Shown here piece by piece: positions 1 to 10,906 of a stretch of 32,025 nucleotides of DNA. Under the pieces are notes generated by a model that did not search any database, was not told the DNA's origin, and worked only from the letters and a program-made list of their open reading frames with translations. Where the stretch lies: contig JAOAUO010000154.1 of the NCBI GenBank assembly GCA_030157565.1, positions 1 through 32,025 on the forward strand, written 5' to 3'. How positions within the stretch are numbered: position 1 is the first letter of the stretch; each line of letters begins with the position of its first letter. A program made the translations under genes and the position numbers. This DNA comes from Legionellaceae bacterium (GTDB taxonomy: Bacteria > Pseudomonadota > Gammaproteobacteria > Legionellales > Legionellaceae).

Positions 1-1501
<1,501 letters not shown>

Positions 1502-1626
1502 TTATAGCATTATTTGTGGGGGACGTTCACTCCATTTTTAAATGGGACAGCCCCGCTCTGCAGTGCGAATGGTATGGATCTCTTATTCTTTTTGAAAGCG
1601 CTTTAAAAGCAACTGCCGTTTGATGA

Positions 1627-2489
1627 TCACGCAACAAGGCTGTTCGCTTTCGAAGCATCCCTATCCAGATCACACGTGTCATCCTGATTATTCTGCTTGA
1701 AAAAAAAGCAACTAGACTGCGCGTTTAAGGCTTTAATTCGTTCTTTCGGGGGCGGATGAGAATAGCATTGTTCATATGGCTCGGGATGATCGATCCGTAA
1801 AAATCGAACAATATTCTCACAGTATTTCATAATAAAAGACAAGTCATCTATCTCTTTTGATTCAAGCTTCCCCAATAGGCTGCCGAGATGCGACGCTGTC
1901 TCGTTATAAAGCTCAAGTGCTTTTTTATCGGCCTCGAACTCCATTCTTTGATTGTAGGGCGCCAAATAATGGCCCATTAAAAAATAAAGATTAGGAAATG
2001 CCATTCCTTTCTGAAGTCCACGAATGAGTACATTTGTAAATGAAAAATGATTTTTTAAAATATGCCCGACTTCATGCGCAACCCCAGTCTTCACTTCCTC
2101 GATGGAGAAGTCGTTTTTTAGTAATTTTTTGTCAATGCCTATAATATGCCGGTTTGACCAAAAGTTCATCGACTCAGCCAGCATCCATGCTGGCGCGACA
2201 TACAGTGAATATTCGTCAGCGTCATCAATGTAAATATTTAAATGTTGAATGTTAAGCGCGTCTTCAATTGAGGCTGTTTTTTTATATCTTCTATAAAAAT
2301 CGCAATGTTATTCAACCGATACGTCTCGTCTTCTTTTAAATTCAAGCCCAAACTCGATATGTCAGAGACCAGACGGTCTGTTGGTTGGCTGGCTCGGCCG
2401 TTGAAAGAATGAATGTCCTTCAGTAAATAATAGATTGCGAAGAATAAAACCGATAGCTGAATAATTATCGCTTTCTCTGCATGGACCAT
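1627..2489 (-). CDS. M48-like zinc metallopeptidase, split into two frames (2489..2238 and 2184..1627 plus open upstream sequence); frameshifted or recoded
   Basis: HEVGH (HExxH), downstream MEFEADKKAL and SHPPPKERIKAL as in M48 peptidases. The N-terminal ORF begins with a hydrophobic segment (AIIIQLSVLFFAIYYLL). The frames join by a -1 shift at an A7 run (plus-strand T7, 2277-2283). Confidence 0.75.
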
Positions 2490-2710
2490 TTTTTCTCCCC
2501 CTCGGGTTTTTGCGCTTATTTTAACCTGCTTGGCTTTGTTCTGTCAATTTTTCGCGAGAAAACCGTTATTTTTCATGGCTTTATTTGTTGTGTTTTGGAC
2601 GAAATGGTCAATATTCAATAGGCGCATCGACAAGGCCGGATTCGTCGGCGACAGGGTGAGGTCATTAGAATGCAATGTTTTTTTGCGCTGTATTTCGTGG
2701 CAGGGGGGCA

Positions 2711-2726
2711 TGTTTCACGTGAAACA
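2711..2726. promoter_or_regulatory. parS: parS centromere site (perfect palindrome TGTTTCACGTGAAACA)
   Basis: 16-bp exact match to the bacterial parS consensus TGTTNCACGTGAAACA; overlaps the recF stop codon; parA/parB in the same window. Confidence 0.92.
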
Positions 2727-3776
2727 TCCGCCCTCGACCTCAAATACGGTTGACTGTTGTGAGTTAGCGAAGGCATCCAAAAAATGACGATGATCAATGG
2801 CCGTCAAAAAAAACTGGCCTTTCACCTGGTTTAAGCAATTGAAAAACCGTTCTAAATGATGCGCATCCAATTCCGCTGCAATGTCATCGAACAAATACAC
2901 GCAGGATTTAGGGAGCATCTGGGCTTGCGCGAGACGCAATGCAATGAGCAGGATTTTTTGTTGTCCGCGCGACAATGATTGCTTCCCACCCAGAGGGCCT
3001 GCTTCAAATAGAATGTCCGCGTGATGCGCGCCTGAATGCGTGTATTGCGCTTGGGTGTCGCTGACAAATTGCTCCAGAAGGATGTCGCCTAAGGCTTTGC
3101 CGCTTCCTTTTTTATCCCAACCTTTGTAATAGTGTATCGTACAAGGCGTGTCGGTTAATTGAGAAACAATCGTTTGGAATACGTTTGACCAGGTTTTGAA
3201 GTAGCCGGCGCGCATGCGGTCTAATGCGTTGGCCCGCTCAACCAGCATGGCATTCCAAGGCAAGCAATGCTGTAAAGCCGCTTTTTGACGCAATACTGCT
3301 TTGCGTTGTTTAATGATGCGTCGATAATCCTTCCAGACGGATAGGTATGATGGTTCCACGTGGAACAATCCCCAATCGAGCAGGCTGCGCCGAACGGAGG
3401 GGCCTTCATCCATGATTTGAAAAATACCTTGATGGAAGGCTTGGCACGGTAAAAAATGTGCCAAATCACTGCTGCGTTGACAGGGCTGTTGATTGATCTT
3501 CACTTGCGTGGCATGGGTGATTGATTTTTGAATGCTCACGGTTTCATCTGTGTGCGTGCGTGAAAAAACAGTGAGAGCAGGTTTCCCTTGCTGAATCAAA
3601 GAGGAGGTTTCGCGCGTGCAAAATGAATGACCGGTGCCCAGCAAGTAGATGGCCTCTAATAATGACGTTTTGCCACTGCCGTTTGCACCATAAAAAACAT
3701 TGTAACGCGGGTGAAGCGTCAGTTGCGCGGAGGCAATGTTTCGAACGTGGTGCACATTAAGCTGAGCTAAACTCAT
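2715..3776 (-). CDS. recF: DNA replication and repair protein RecF
   Basis: MSLAQLNVHHVRNIASAQLTLHPRYNVFYGANGSGKTSLLEAIYLLGTGHSF (Walker A), SRGQQKILLIALRLAQ signature, DDIAAELD Walker B; ATGA overlap with dnaN stop. Confidence 0.96.
   Translation of the reverse strand: MSLAQLNVHHVRNIASAQLTLHPRYNVFYGANGSGKTSLLEAIYLLGTGHSFCTRETSSLIQQGKPALTVFSRTHTDETVSIQKSITHATQVKINQQPCQRSSDLAHFLPCQAFHQGIFQIMDEGPSVRRSLLDWGLFHVEPSYLSVWKDYRRIIKQRKAVLRQKAALQHCLPWNAMLVERANALDRMRAGYFKTWSNVFQTIVSQLTDTPCTIHYYKGWDKKGSGKALGDILLEQFVSDTQAQYTHSGAHHADILFEAGPLGGKQSLSRGQQKILLIALRLAQAQMLPKSCVYLFDDIAAELDAHHLERFFNCLNQVKGQFFLTAIDHRHFLDAFANSQQSTVFEVEGGCFT
3352..3367. promoter_or_regulatory. parS: second parS-like site (GGTTCCACGTGGAACA) inside recF
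   Basis: GTTCCACGTGGAAC core is a perfect 14-bp palindrome of the form known from Pseudomonas parS sites; about 640 bp from the first site. Confidence 0.8.
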
Positions 3777-4879
3777 ATTTTCATGGGCATGATAATGTAT
3801 TGATACCCATCATCATTCACTAGCTCGACCAATATGCTGCTGTCTGTGTCGGAAAAAGACAAGCGCACCAGGCCTTCCGACAGGTGGTTGAGGACATCTA
3901 ACAAATAACTGGCGTTGATGCCGATGGTCATTTCGTCGCCTTGCGTTTCGGCCGGAACTGATTCGATGGCTTCTTCTTGCTCTTGGTTGTTTGCAATCAG
4001 CGTGAGCTGTTGTGGTTGTATGTGCAGCAACACCGCGCGCAATTTTTCATTGGCGAGAATGATGATTCGAGATAGGGCGCGTTTTAATAAATCACGGTCT
4101 ATGATCACGTGCTTGTCTTGATCTTTTGGAATGGCGCGAAGATAAGGTGGAAATCGTGCTTCGATTAATTTAGATGAAAACGTGTATTGATTCGTGACCA
4201 ATTTAAAATGATTTTTACCCGCAGCCACTTGAATCAGTTCGTCGTCGACGTTATTCAGTAAACGTAATATTTCTTGAACGCCCTTTCGAGGCAACAGCAA
4301 GCGATGAAGTTGATTTCCGAGAGGACAGAGAAGGCGGCATATGGCCATTCGATGCCCATCGGTCGCGACGGCGACAATGGACTGAGAATCAATTTCGATC
4401 AGCATGCCGTTTAAAAAAGCACGAACGTCCTGTTGAGACATAGCAAAGTGGGTGGATTGCAACAAATGAATGAACGCCAGTCGATTGACGGAAAACGAGA
4501 CTTCATTGATTTCATCTTGGCTTATCGGATAATCGTCCGCCGGCAATGTGGCCAATTTAAATTGGCTACGCCCTTGTTTAATGGAGACCACGCCGTACTT
4601 AAATGCAATGATGGGATGGGCATCGTCTTCAAGCGAGCGAATGATATCAATCATTTTTTTCACAGGGATTGTGATCACCCCTTCGTTTTTTTGTGTGATG
4701 CAAGGGATTCGACAGGTGATTTCAATTTCCAAATCGGTCGCAGTTAAGCACAGTTGGTTATCAATCAATTTTAATAATATATTCGAGAGAATGGTCAGTG
4801 ACTGTTTTTTATCAACAGCCCCTGCAACGGTTAATAGCGGGGTCAATAATTCTTGTTTGCTAATGGTCAATTCAAACAT
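3773..4879 (-). CDS. dnaN: DNA polymerase III beta subunit (sliding clamp)
   Basis: MFELTISKQELLTPLLTVAGAVDKKQSLTILSNILLKL...; ends YQYIIMPMKI. Listed ORF starts at 4915 but the canonical start is MFELTI at 4879. Confidence 0.96.
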   Translation of the reverse strand: MFELTISKQELLTPLLTVAGAVDKKQSLTILSNILLKLIDNQLCLTATDLEIEITCRIPCITQKNEGVITIPVKKMIDIIRSLEDDAHPIIAFKYGVVSIKQGRSQFKLATLPADDYPISQDEINEVSFSVNRLAFIHLLQSTHFAMSQQDVRAFLNGMLIEIDSQSIVAVATDGHRMAICRLLCPLGNQLHRLLLPRKGVQEILRLLNNVDDELIQVAAGKNHFKLVTNQYTFSSKLIEARFPPYLRAIPKDQDKHVIIDRDLLKRALSRIIILANEKLRAVLLHIQPQQLTLIANNQEQEEAIESVPAETQGDEMTIGINASYLLDVLNHLSEGLVRLSFSDTDSSILVELVNDDGYQYIIMPMKI

Positions 4880-4949
4880 GTGCGCTCCTAATGAGGCTGC
4901 TGTACAGCGTGGCATGAAAAACGCCTCATGCCGCCCTCTTCAAACTCCC

Positions 4950-6311
4950 CTACGACGATAATGTACGCATCAAATTTTTATAATCTTCTGCAAAATCATG
5001 CCCTTCCAGTACCAATTCTTTTACTTTTCGACAGGCATGGATCACGGTGGTGTGATCGCGTCCTCCAAAATGGTCACCAATCTCAGGCAGGCTATGGTTG
5101 GTGAGCTCTTTCGCAAAGGCCATGGCCATTTGGCGAGGTCTGGCGATGGATCGACTGCGGCGTTTGGAGAGCAAATCAGCCACTTTCACTTTGTAATACT
5201 CAGCCACCGTTTTTTGAATATTTTCAATGGTGACCAATCGATCTTGCAAGGCCAATAAATCTCGCAATGCCTCATTGACAAAATCAATGGTGATGGGCTT
5301 GCCTGTGAAATGCGCATTTGCAATGACGCGTCGTAACGCACCTTCCAGTTCGCGCACGTTTGAACGGATTCGTTTGGCAATAAAAAAAGCCACTTCATAA
5401 GGCAAATCAACATTGGATAGTTCTGCTTTACTGATTAAAATCGCCACTCGGGTTTCCAATTCAGGTGGTTCAACCGCAACGGTGAGCCCCCAACCAAAGC
5501 GTGATTTTAAGCGCTCTTCAACGCCTTCAATTTCTTTCGGGTAGCGGTCGCTGGTTAAAATGATTTGCTGCTGGCCCTCGAGTAGTGCATTGAATGTATG
5601 AAAAAATTCTTCTTGAGAGCGATCTTTTCCGGCAAAAAATTGAATATCATCAATCAGCAATGCATTGAGCGAGCGATAAAAGCGTTTGAATTCATTCATT
5701 GAATTGGTTTGCAATGCGCGCACCATGTCGGCGACAAAGCGTTCGGAATGCAGGTAAAGTACTTTGGCTTCCGGGTTGTTTTTCAATATGGCGTTGCCAA
5801 CGGCATGCATGAGGTGTGTTTTTCCTAAACCAACCCCACCATAGATAAACAATGGATTGTAGGCATCTCCTGGGCATTCGCCCACTTGGAATGCGGCCGC
5901 ACTGGCCAAATCGTTCGATTTGCCTCGAACAAAACTATCAAACACAAATTTTTTATTTAAATAACTATTTTTATAGTGGTCGGCCGTTTTTTTAGGCGAT
6001 GCTTTGGCTTGTGGCACCACGCGCGCCTCTTCGGTGGCCGAGGGGTTCGCGGCCGCGGGCTGCACGGCCTTGCTGCCAATTTCGATACTGACCAATTTGA
6101 TCTCATCGGCACTGATCTGCCCCACCAGCTCGACGATGCGGGGGTAAAAGTTTTTTTGAACCCAATCCACGACAAAACGATTGGGCGCTAGCAAAATCAA
6201 TGTTGAATCGACTGTTTCTGCCTGCAATGGTCGCAACCAAGTATTGAATTGCTGAGCGGGATACTCTTCTTGCAAAAGCCCCAAACACTTCTGCCAGACA
6301 GTTGCAGACAC
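4950..6311 (-). CDS. dnaA: Chromosomal replication initiator DnaA
   Basis: [18 protein letters not shown] Walker [26 protein letters not shown]-terminal [16 protein letters not shown] DnaA-box binding signature. Confidence 0.98.
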   Translation of the reverse strand: MSATVWQKCLGLLQEEYPAQQFNTWLRPLQAETVDSTLILLAPNRFVVDWVQKNFYPRIVELVGQISADEIKLVSIEIGSKAVQPAAANPSATEEARVVPQAKASPKKTADHYKNSYLNKKFVFDSFVRGKSNDLASAAAFQVGECPGDAYNPLFIYGGVGLGKTHLMHAVGNAILKNNPEAKVLYLHSERFVADMVRALQTNSMNEFKRFYRSLNALLIDDIQFFAGKDRSQEEFFHTFNALLEGQQQIILTSDRYPKEIEGVEERLKSRFGWGLTVAVEPPELETRVAILISKAELSNVDLPYEVAFFIAKRIRSNVRELEGALRRVIANAHFTGKPITIDFVNEALRDLLALQDRLVTIENIQKTVAEYYKVKVADLLSKRRSRSIARPRQMAMAFAKELTNHSLPEIGDHFGGRDHTTVIHACRKVKELVLEGHDFAEDYKNLMRTLSS

Positions 6312-6547
6312 AGATGACTCCTTAAAATTGGATAGGTATTTGGATAAAAGGAAAAAGCAGAATTAACCCTACGGGAGCATTATACCGAAAAAAACGCGGT
6401 TGCGCAGATTTAATCTGACTTTTAAGTAATTAAGTGTTGCAGCGTTTTGCGTCTAGCATGAAAAGGCCTTACCCAGACCACGGTGATTAGACGAGCCAGG
6501 TCGACTCATTTCAAATTGAAGACGCTCTTTCATTTAATCAATCTTAG

Positions 6548-6575
6548 GGTATAGCCCATCCGCAAGGGCTATACC
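6548..6575. terminator. 10-bp perfect hairpin GGTATAGCCC-ATCCGCAA-GGGCTATACC
   Basis: Arms 6548-6557 and 6566-6575; overlaps the end of the toxin remnant; possible terminator, no strong T-tract on either side. Confidence 0.5.
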
Positions 6576-6731
6576 TGTTGTATAGGACCCGGGTATTGAG
6601 CCACCCAGGCATCGCCGGTTAGTAAGATAATGCCCTCAACCATGGCTTGGGCTATCAGGATACGGTCAAAAGGGTCTTTATGCAGCGTAGGCAAACTATC
6701 ATAATAAATGGGTATCGAGTAATAATTTCAT
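6569..6731 (-). pseudogene. Internally deleted PIN-domain (VapC-like) toxin remnant
   Basis: Minus strand starts ATG AAA TTA TTA CTC GAT ACC CAT TTA TTA TGA (MKLLLDTHLL*), then in another frame YYDSLPTLHKDPFDRILIAQAMVEGIILLTGDAWVAQYPGPIQQV*: N- and C-terminal parts of a VapC-like toxin without the middle. Confidence 0.82.
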
Positions 6732-6988
6732 GCTTTTTCGTCCAGGCGTCCATCATCGAACAAGGACGCTATTTCTTGATGGCCCATGTGGTCGAAATCA
6801 TCCGGAATCATGATTTGACCGGCCATAAAACCGAGTCGTCTTGTCAGGCCTGGGCTGGGCGCATCAACCCGAGTGACGTATACCTGCGGTTTGCCCGCCT
6901 TAGCAATAATAAACGACTCACCCTTTACGGCCTTCGCAATCAGTTCTGACAACTTCGTTTTAGCTTGGTGAATATTGATGGTTTGCAT
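6728..6988 (-). CDS. Phd/YefM-type antitoxin
   Basis: MQTINIHQAKTKLSELIAKAVKGESFIIAKAGKPQVYVTRVDAP...; stop overlaps the toxin ATG (ATGA). Confidence 0.88.
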   Translation of the reverse strand: MQTINIHQAKTKLSELIAKAVKGESFIIAKAGKPQVYVTRVDAPSPGLTRRLGFMAGQIMIPDDFDHMGHQEIASLFDDGRLDEKA

Positions 6989-7059
6989 ACCCGGCTCTTT
7001 ATAAACCAAGTCTATATGGTTTAGTTTAAGAGGGGTTTATGATGAAGTCAAGATTTTGA

Positions 7060-7189
7060 ACATTGGAGAGAAGAACATGATAATGGGTTCATGGGCATGG
7101 AGAAGGTTTGGCGTATTGAATCGAGGGTTTGAGATAGAGAGCAGAATGACGCAAACCCTCGATTCAATACACGGAGCGCTCTAAATATT
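7060..7189. repeat. Dispersed intergenic repeat, copy 1 (contains the 7113-7170 long hairpin)
   Basis: Colinear with 27624-27753: ACATTGGASAGAAGAACATGA, GGGCATRGAGAA, GTATTGAATCGAGGGTTTG (19 identical), GATAGWGAGCA, CTCTAAA-ATT. Confidence 0.8.
7113..7170. repeat. Long perfect inverted repeat, 19-bp arms (GTATTGAATCGAGGGTTTG / CAAACCCTCGATTCAATAC), 20-nt loop
   Basis: Arms 7113-7131 and 7152-7170, fully complementary. Confidence 0.95.
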
Positions 7190-7286
7190 CAAACGCCAAA
7201 AAATTGACTCAGAACCTAAATTTGCCCAGACACGTGTTGTATGTGAAAATCAACGTATGAATGAATTATAGAAGCAGTAGCATACC

Positions 7287-7811
7287 ATGCTGATTGATCG
7301 CGCCGGTTACCGGTTGAATGTGGGCATTGTTTTAATCAATGAGTCGGGCCGTGTGTTTTGGGGCAAGCGCCAGGGGCATGATGCTTGGCAATTTCCTCAA
7401 GGGGGCTTGTCTGTGGGCGAAACGCCGATGGAGGCGATGTTTCGAGAGCTGCATGAAGAGGTGGGGCTCGAGCAACAGGATGTCGAAGTCTTGGGCGTGA
7501 CGAAGCGATGGCTTAAATACCGACTGCCGAAACAATACCTTCGGCATGGCGCATTGCCTTTGGTGATCGGTCAAAAACAAAAATGGTACTTGCTGCGGTT
7601 GGTGTCGAATGAGCAAAAAATTCGCTTGGATTTATATGATTCGCCTGAATTCGATAGTTGGCGCTGGATAGACTATCATGAACCACAAGAACAGGTTATT
7701 TTTTTCAAAAAACAAGTGTATGTACAGGCTTTAAAGGAATTGGAGCATTTACTGAAGCGGCGTCGCTCCGTCTTTGGTGCACGGCGAAAACGGAGTCATT
7801 ATGGTCATTAG
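7287..7811 (+). CDS. rppH: RNA pyrophosphohydrolase (Nudix)
   Basis: MLIDRAGYRLNVGIVLINESGRVFWGKRQGHDAWQFPQGGLSVGETPMEAMFRELHEEVGL (Nudix box). Confidence 0.96.
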   Translation: MLIDRAGYRLNVGIVLINESGRVFWGKRQGHDAWQFPQGGLSVGETPMEAMFRELHEEVGLEQQDVEVLGVTKRWLKYRLPKQYLRHGALPLVIGQKQKWYLLRLVSNEQKIRLDLYDSPEFDSWRWIDYHEPQEQVIFFKKQVYVQALKELEHLLKRRRSVFGARRKRSHYGH

Positions 7812-10103
7812 ATGTTAAAAACATTAAAAAGGATTGTTCAAGAAGTCACGACGGCTGCGCACTTGGCTGACGCGCTGGCTGTTTTGGTGCGGCACGTGCG
7901 CCTCGCGGTGGACGCCGACGCGGTCGCGGTCTATTTGATTGACAACAAACACGCCCAATACGTGTTGGTGGCTACTGAAGGATTAAATCAGCAAGCCGTA
8001 TCACATGTTCGCGTTGCATTGGATAGCGGCTTAATTGGTTTGATTGGCCGACGCGAAGAGCCGTTTAATATTGATGATGCGCATACGCACCCTGATTCGT
8101 ACCATAATCCATTATTGGGCGAAGATCACCTGCGTGCCTTTTTAGGTGTCCCCATTATTCAGCACCGCAAATTATATGGTGTTTTAACGGTTCAGCAAGT
8201 CGAACAACATTGCTTTGATGATGAGGGCGAGGCGTTCTTAATCACGCTCGCCGCGCAACTGGGCGGTATTATTGCGCACGCAGAGGCGACCGGCGAGCTC
8301 GCGCAGTTAACGCAGCCTAAATCAGTCGGTGTGCAGAAGCCCGATAACGTGCAGGTCGCACTCAGTGGGATTGGCAGTGTGCCAGGCGTTGCCATTGGGC
8401 GCGCGGTCGTGGTCTATCCCTTAGCCGATATTGATGCGGTTCCTCGCCATACGGTCGACTTTCCGGAAGAAGAAGTCGCGCTATTTTATGATGCATTGCA
8501 GGCCGCCCGTGACAATATGCATCGTTTAGGCCGTCGAATGAAGGCGTGTGTGGCAGAGGATGAGCATGCCTTGTTTGATGTGTATTTGCATATTCTGGAT
8601 AAAGACAGCTTAGGCGCTGAAGTGGTTCTTGAGATTCGTCAAGAGCGCCTGACGGCCCAGGCGGCATTGGCTTCGGTCATTAAAAAACATGTGTTGCAAT
8701 TTGAAGACATGAAAGATGATTATTTACGTGAACGGGCCAGTGATTTTCGTGATATCGGGCGCCGTGTGCTCGCGCAATTGCAATCCGCGCAACAAGAGGA
8801 AATTGATTATCCAAAACGTACGATTTTAGTCGGCGATGAGATCAGCGCTGCAGCGTTGGCAGAAGTGCCCGAAGGGCAACTGGCCGGTGTGATTTCCGCA
8901 AAAGGGTCACACAATTCTCACGTGGCTATTTTAGCGCGTGCAATGGGCGTGCCCACGGTGATGGGTGTGCGTGGGTTGAAAACAGAACAACTCTCCCGCC
9001 GCGCCATGATTGTTGATGGGTACTACGGCCATGTGTTTATTTCGCCATCCAAAGCATTGCTGGCTGAATACAAACAGTTGGTTCAAGAAGAAGATGAATT
9101 GAACCAACGGTTGGTTAGCCTTCGTGACAAACCGGCAGAAACCACGGATAAACATCGCGTGTCTCTGCAGGTGAATACGGGGCTTGCGATGGACTCTGGC
9201 TTATCGATGAGCGTGGGCGCCGAGGGTGTGGGTCTTTATCGGTCTGAAGTCCCGTTCATGAGTCGGGATCGTTTTCCTTCTGAAGATGAACAATACATTA
9301 TTTATCGACAAATTCTCAAAGCATTTGCACCTCGATGGGTGACCATGCGCACCTTGGATGTGGGCGGGGACAAAGTGTTGCCTTATCTCCCCATTGAGGA
9401 AGACAACCCCTATTTAGGCTGGCGTGGCATTCGGGTGACACTCGATCACCCGGATGTTTTTTTGCTGCAGGTTCGCGCCATGATGCGTGCCAATGAAGGG
9501 CTCAATAATCTGCGCATCATGTTGCCGATGATCACCATTTTAAGCGAAGTTGACGAAGCCGTTTATTTAATCAATCAAGCCTATGCGGAATTGCTGGAAG
9601 AAGGCTGTCAAATTGTCAAACCGGAATTGGGCGTGATGATTGAAGTGCCGGCTGCCGTTTATCAAGCGCGCGAGTTGGCCAAACGAGTGGATTTTATTTC
9701 AGTGGGCAGCAATGATCTCACGCAATATTTGCTCGCGGTTGATCGCAACAATGCACGAGTGGCCTCGCTCTACGACTCCTTGCACCCCGCCATGATACGC
9801 ACGCTGATTAAAGTGGTGGAAGGCGGACATGCGGCCGGTGTGAAGGTGAGCATTTGCGGAGAAATGGCCAATGACCCGTTGGCCGTGATTTTATTGCTGG
9901 CGATGGGGTTTGATACCTTGAGTATGAATTCCACCAGTTTGCCGCGCGTTAAATGGGTGATTCGTAATTTTTCTTTAGCCACCGCTCGAAAAATTCTGGC
10001 CGATGTGCTGGCGTTAGAGCACCCAACCGAGGTCAGGCTGCATCTGCAGAAAGCGCTAGAGATACAAGGGTTAGGCGGGCTCATCCGAGCGAAAAAATTG
10101 TAA
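7812..10103 (+). CDS. ptsP: Phosphoenolpyruvate-protein phosphotransferase PtsP (GAF domain, nitrogen PTS enzyme I)
   Basis: N-terminal GAF domain; SAKGSHNSHVAILARAMGVPTVMGV active-site histidine region; C-terminal PEP-utilizing enzyme (RTLDVGGDKVLPYLPIEEDNPYLGWRGIR, VSICGEMANDP). Confidence 0.95.
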   Translation: MLKTLKRIVQEVTTAAHLADALAVLVRHVRLAVDADAVAVYLIDNKHAQYVLVATEGLNQQAVSHVRVALDSGLIGLIGRREEPFNIDDAHTHPDSYHNPLLGEDHLRAFLGVPIIQHRKLYGVLTVQQVEQHCFDDEGEAFLITLAAQLGGIIAHAEATGELAQLTQPKSVGVQKPDNVQVALSGIGSVPGVAIGRAVVVYPLADIDAVPRHTVDFPEEEVALFYDALQAARDNMHRLGRRMKACVAEDEHALFDVYLHILDKDSLGAEVVLEIRQERLTAQAALASVIKKHVLQFEDMKDDYLRERASDFRDIGRRVLAQLQSAQQEEIDYPKRTILVGDEISAAALAEVPEGQLAGVISAKGSHNSHVAILARAMGVPTVMGVRGLKTEQLSRRAMIVDGYYGHVFISPSKALLAEYKQLVQEEDELNQRLVSLRDKPAETTDKHRVSLQVNTGLAMDSGLSMSVGAEGVGLYRSEVPFMSRDRFPSEDEQYIIYRQILKAFAPRWVTMRTLDVGGDKVLPYLPIEEDNPYLGWRGIRVTLDHPDVFLLQVRAMMRANEGLNNLRIMLPMITILSEVDEAVYLINQAYAELLEEGCQIVKPELGVMIEVPAAVYQARELAKRVDFISVGSNDLTQYLLAVDRNNARVASLYDSLHPAMIRTLIKVVEGGHAAGVKVSICGEMANDPLAVILLLAMGFDTLSMNSTSLPRVKWVIRNFSLATARKILADVLALEHPTEVRLHLQKALEIQGLGGLIRAKKL

Positions 10104-10111
10104 GGAGCGTG

Positions 10112-10906
10112 ATGTTGGTGTTTCCACAGATTAACCCCGTGGCTATTTCTTTAGGCCCTTTGCACGTACATTGGTACGGGCTCATGTATTTGCTGGGCTT
10201 TGTAGGGGCTTGGCTTTTGGCGAATTGGCGTGTTAAACGTTATCGGCTGGATTGGACGGCCGAGCAAATCAGTGACTTGATTTTTTTTGCAGCCCTTGGC
10301 GTCATTCTAGGTGGACGGCTGGGCTATATCCTGTTTTACAAGACCAGTGCGTTGCTAACCGAACCTTGGGTGGTGTTTAAAATATGGGAAGGCGGCATGT
10401 CATTCCATGGTGGGTTGCTCGGTGTATTGATAGCCTGCATTCTGTTTGCACGAAAAATTCAAAAGCCTTTTTGGCAAGTGACCGATTTTGTTGTGCCGTT
10501 GGTGCCGCTTGGGTTGTTGGCCGGGCGTGCGGGTAATTTTATCAATGGTGAGCTCTGGGGTCGTGTAACCGATGTGCCTTGGGGCATGGTGTTTCCTCTG
10601 GTTGATGCGCAGCCTCGTCACCCCTCTCAGCTCTACGAATTAGGTCTGGAGGGCATCGTATTGTTCATTTTTGTTGGGTGGTACGCTGCGCGCCCTCGAC
10701 CGGCCGGGTGTGTGACGGGGATTTTTTTAATGGGTTATGCAATCTGTCGTTTGATCATTGAATGCTTTCGTGAGCCGGATTCGCAGCTCGGGTATCTTGC
10801 TTTTCACTGGCTAACAATGGGACAATTGCTCTCTATTCCAATGTTACTGGTTGGATTGTTTTTATGGTGGACGAGGCGAAATGCGAACATACCTACAACT
10901 CATTGA
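10112..10906 (+). CDS. lgt: Prolipoprotein diacylglyceryl transferase
   Basis: [39 protein letters not shown] (Lgt signature), [17 protein letters not shown] just upstream of ATG. Confidence 0.96.
   Translation: MLVFPQINPVAISLGPLHVHWYGLMYLLGFVGAWLLANWRVKRYRLDWTAEQISDLIFFAALGVILGGRLGYILFYKTSALLTEPWVVFKIWEGGMSFHGGLLGVLIACILFARKIQKPFWQVTDFVVPLVPLGLLAGRAGNFINGELWGRVTDVPWGMVFPLVDAQPRHPSQLYELGLEGIVLFIFVGWYAARPRPAGCVTGIFLMGYAICRLIIECFREPDSQLGYLAFHWLTMGQLLSIPMLLVGLFLWWTRRNANIPTTH

Noticed and set aside
2530-2797. ORFs 2530-2787 (+) and 2615-2797 (-)
   Set aside because: Overlap the end of recF in other frames; no family resemblance; composition like a spurious ORF.
4939-4952. 14-nt identity TTCAAACTCCCCTA with 24697-24710
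   Set aside because: A 14-nt match is expected by chance about once or more in a 32-kb self-comparison; one copy is the dnaA 3' end.
7231-7240. Other CACGTG palindromes (e.g. near 7232, 8920, 25745) as parS sites
   Set aside because: Flanks do not match the parS arms; 25745 matches only one half.
10851-10880. Extended N-terminus of thyA ORF
   Set aside because: Canonical ThyA starts [11 protein letters not shown] at 10881; upstream is lgt sequence.
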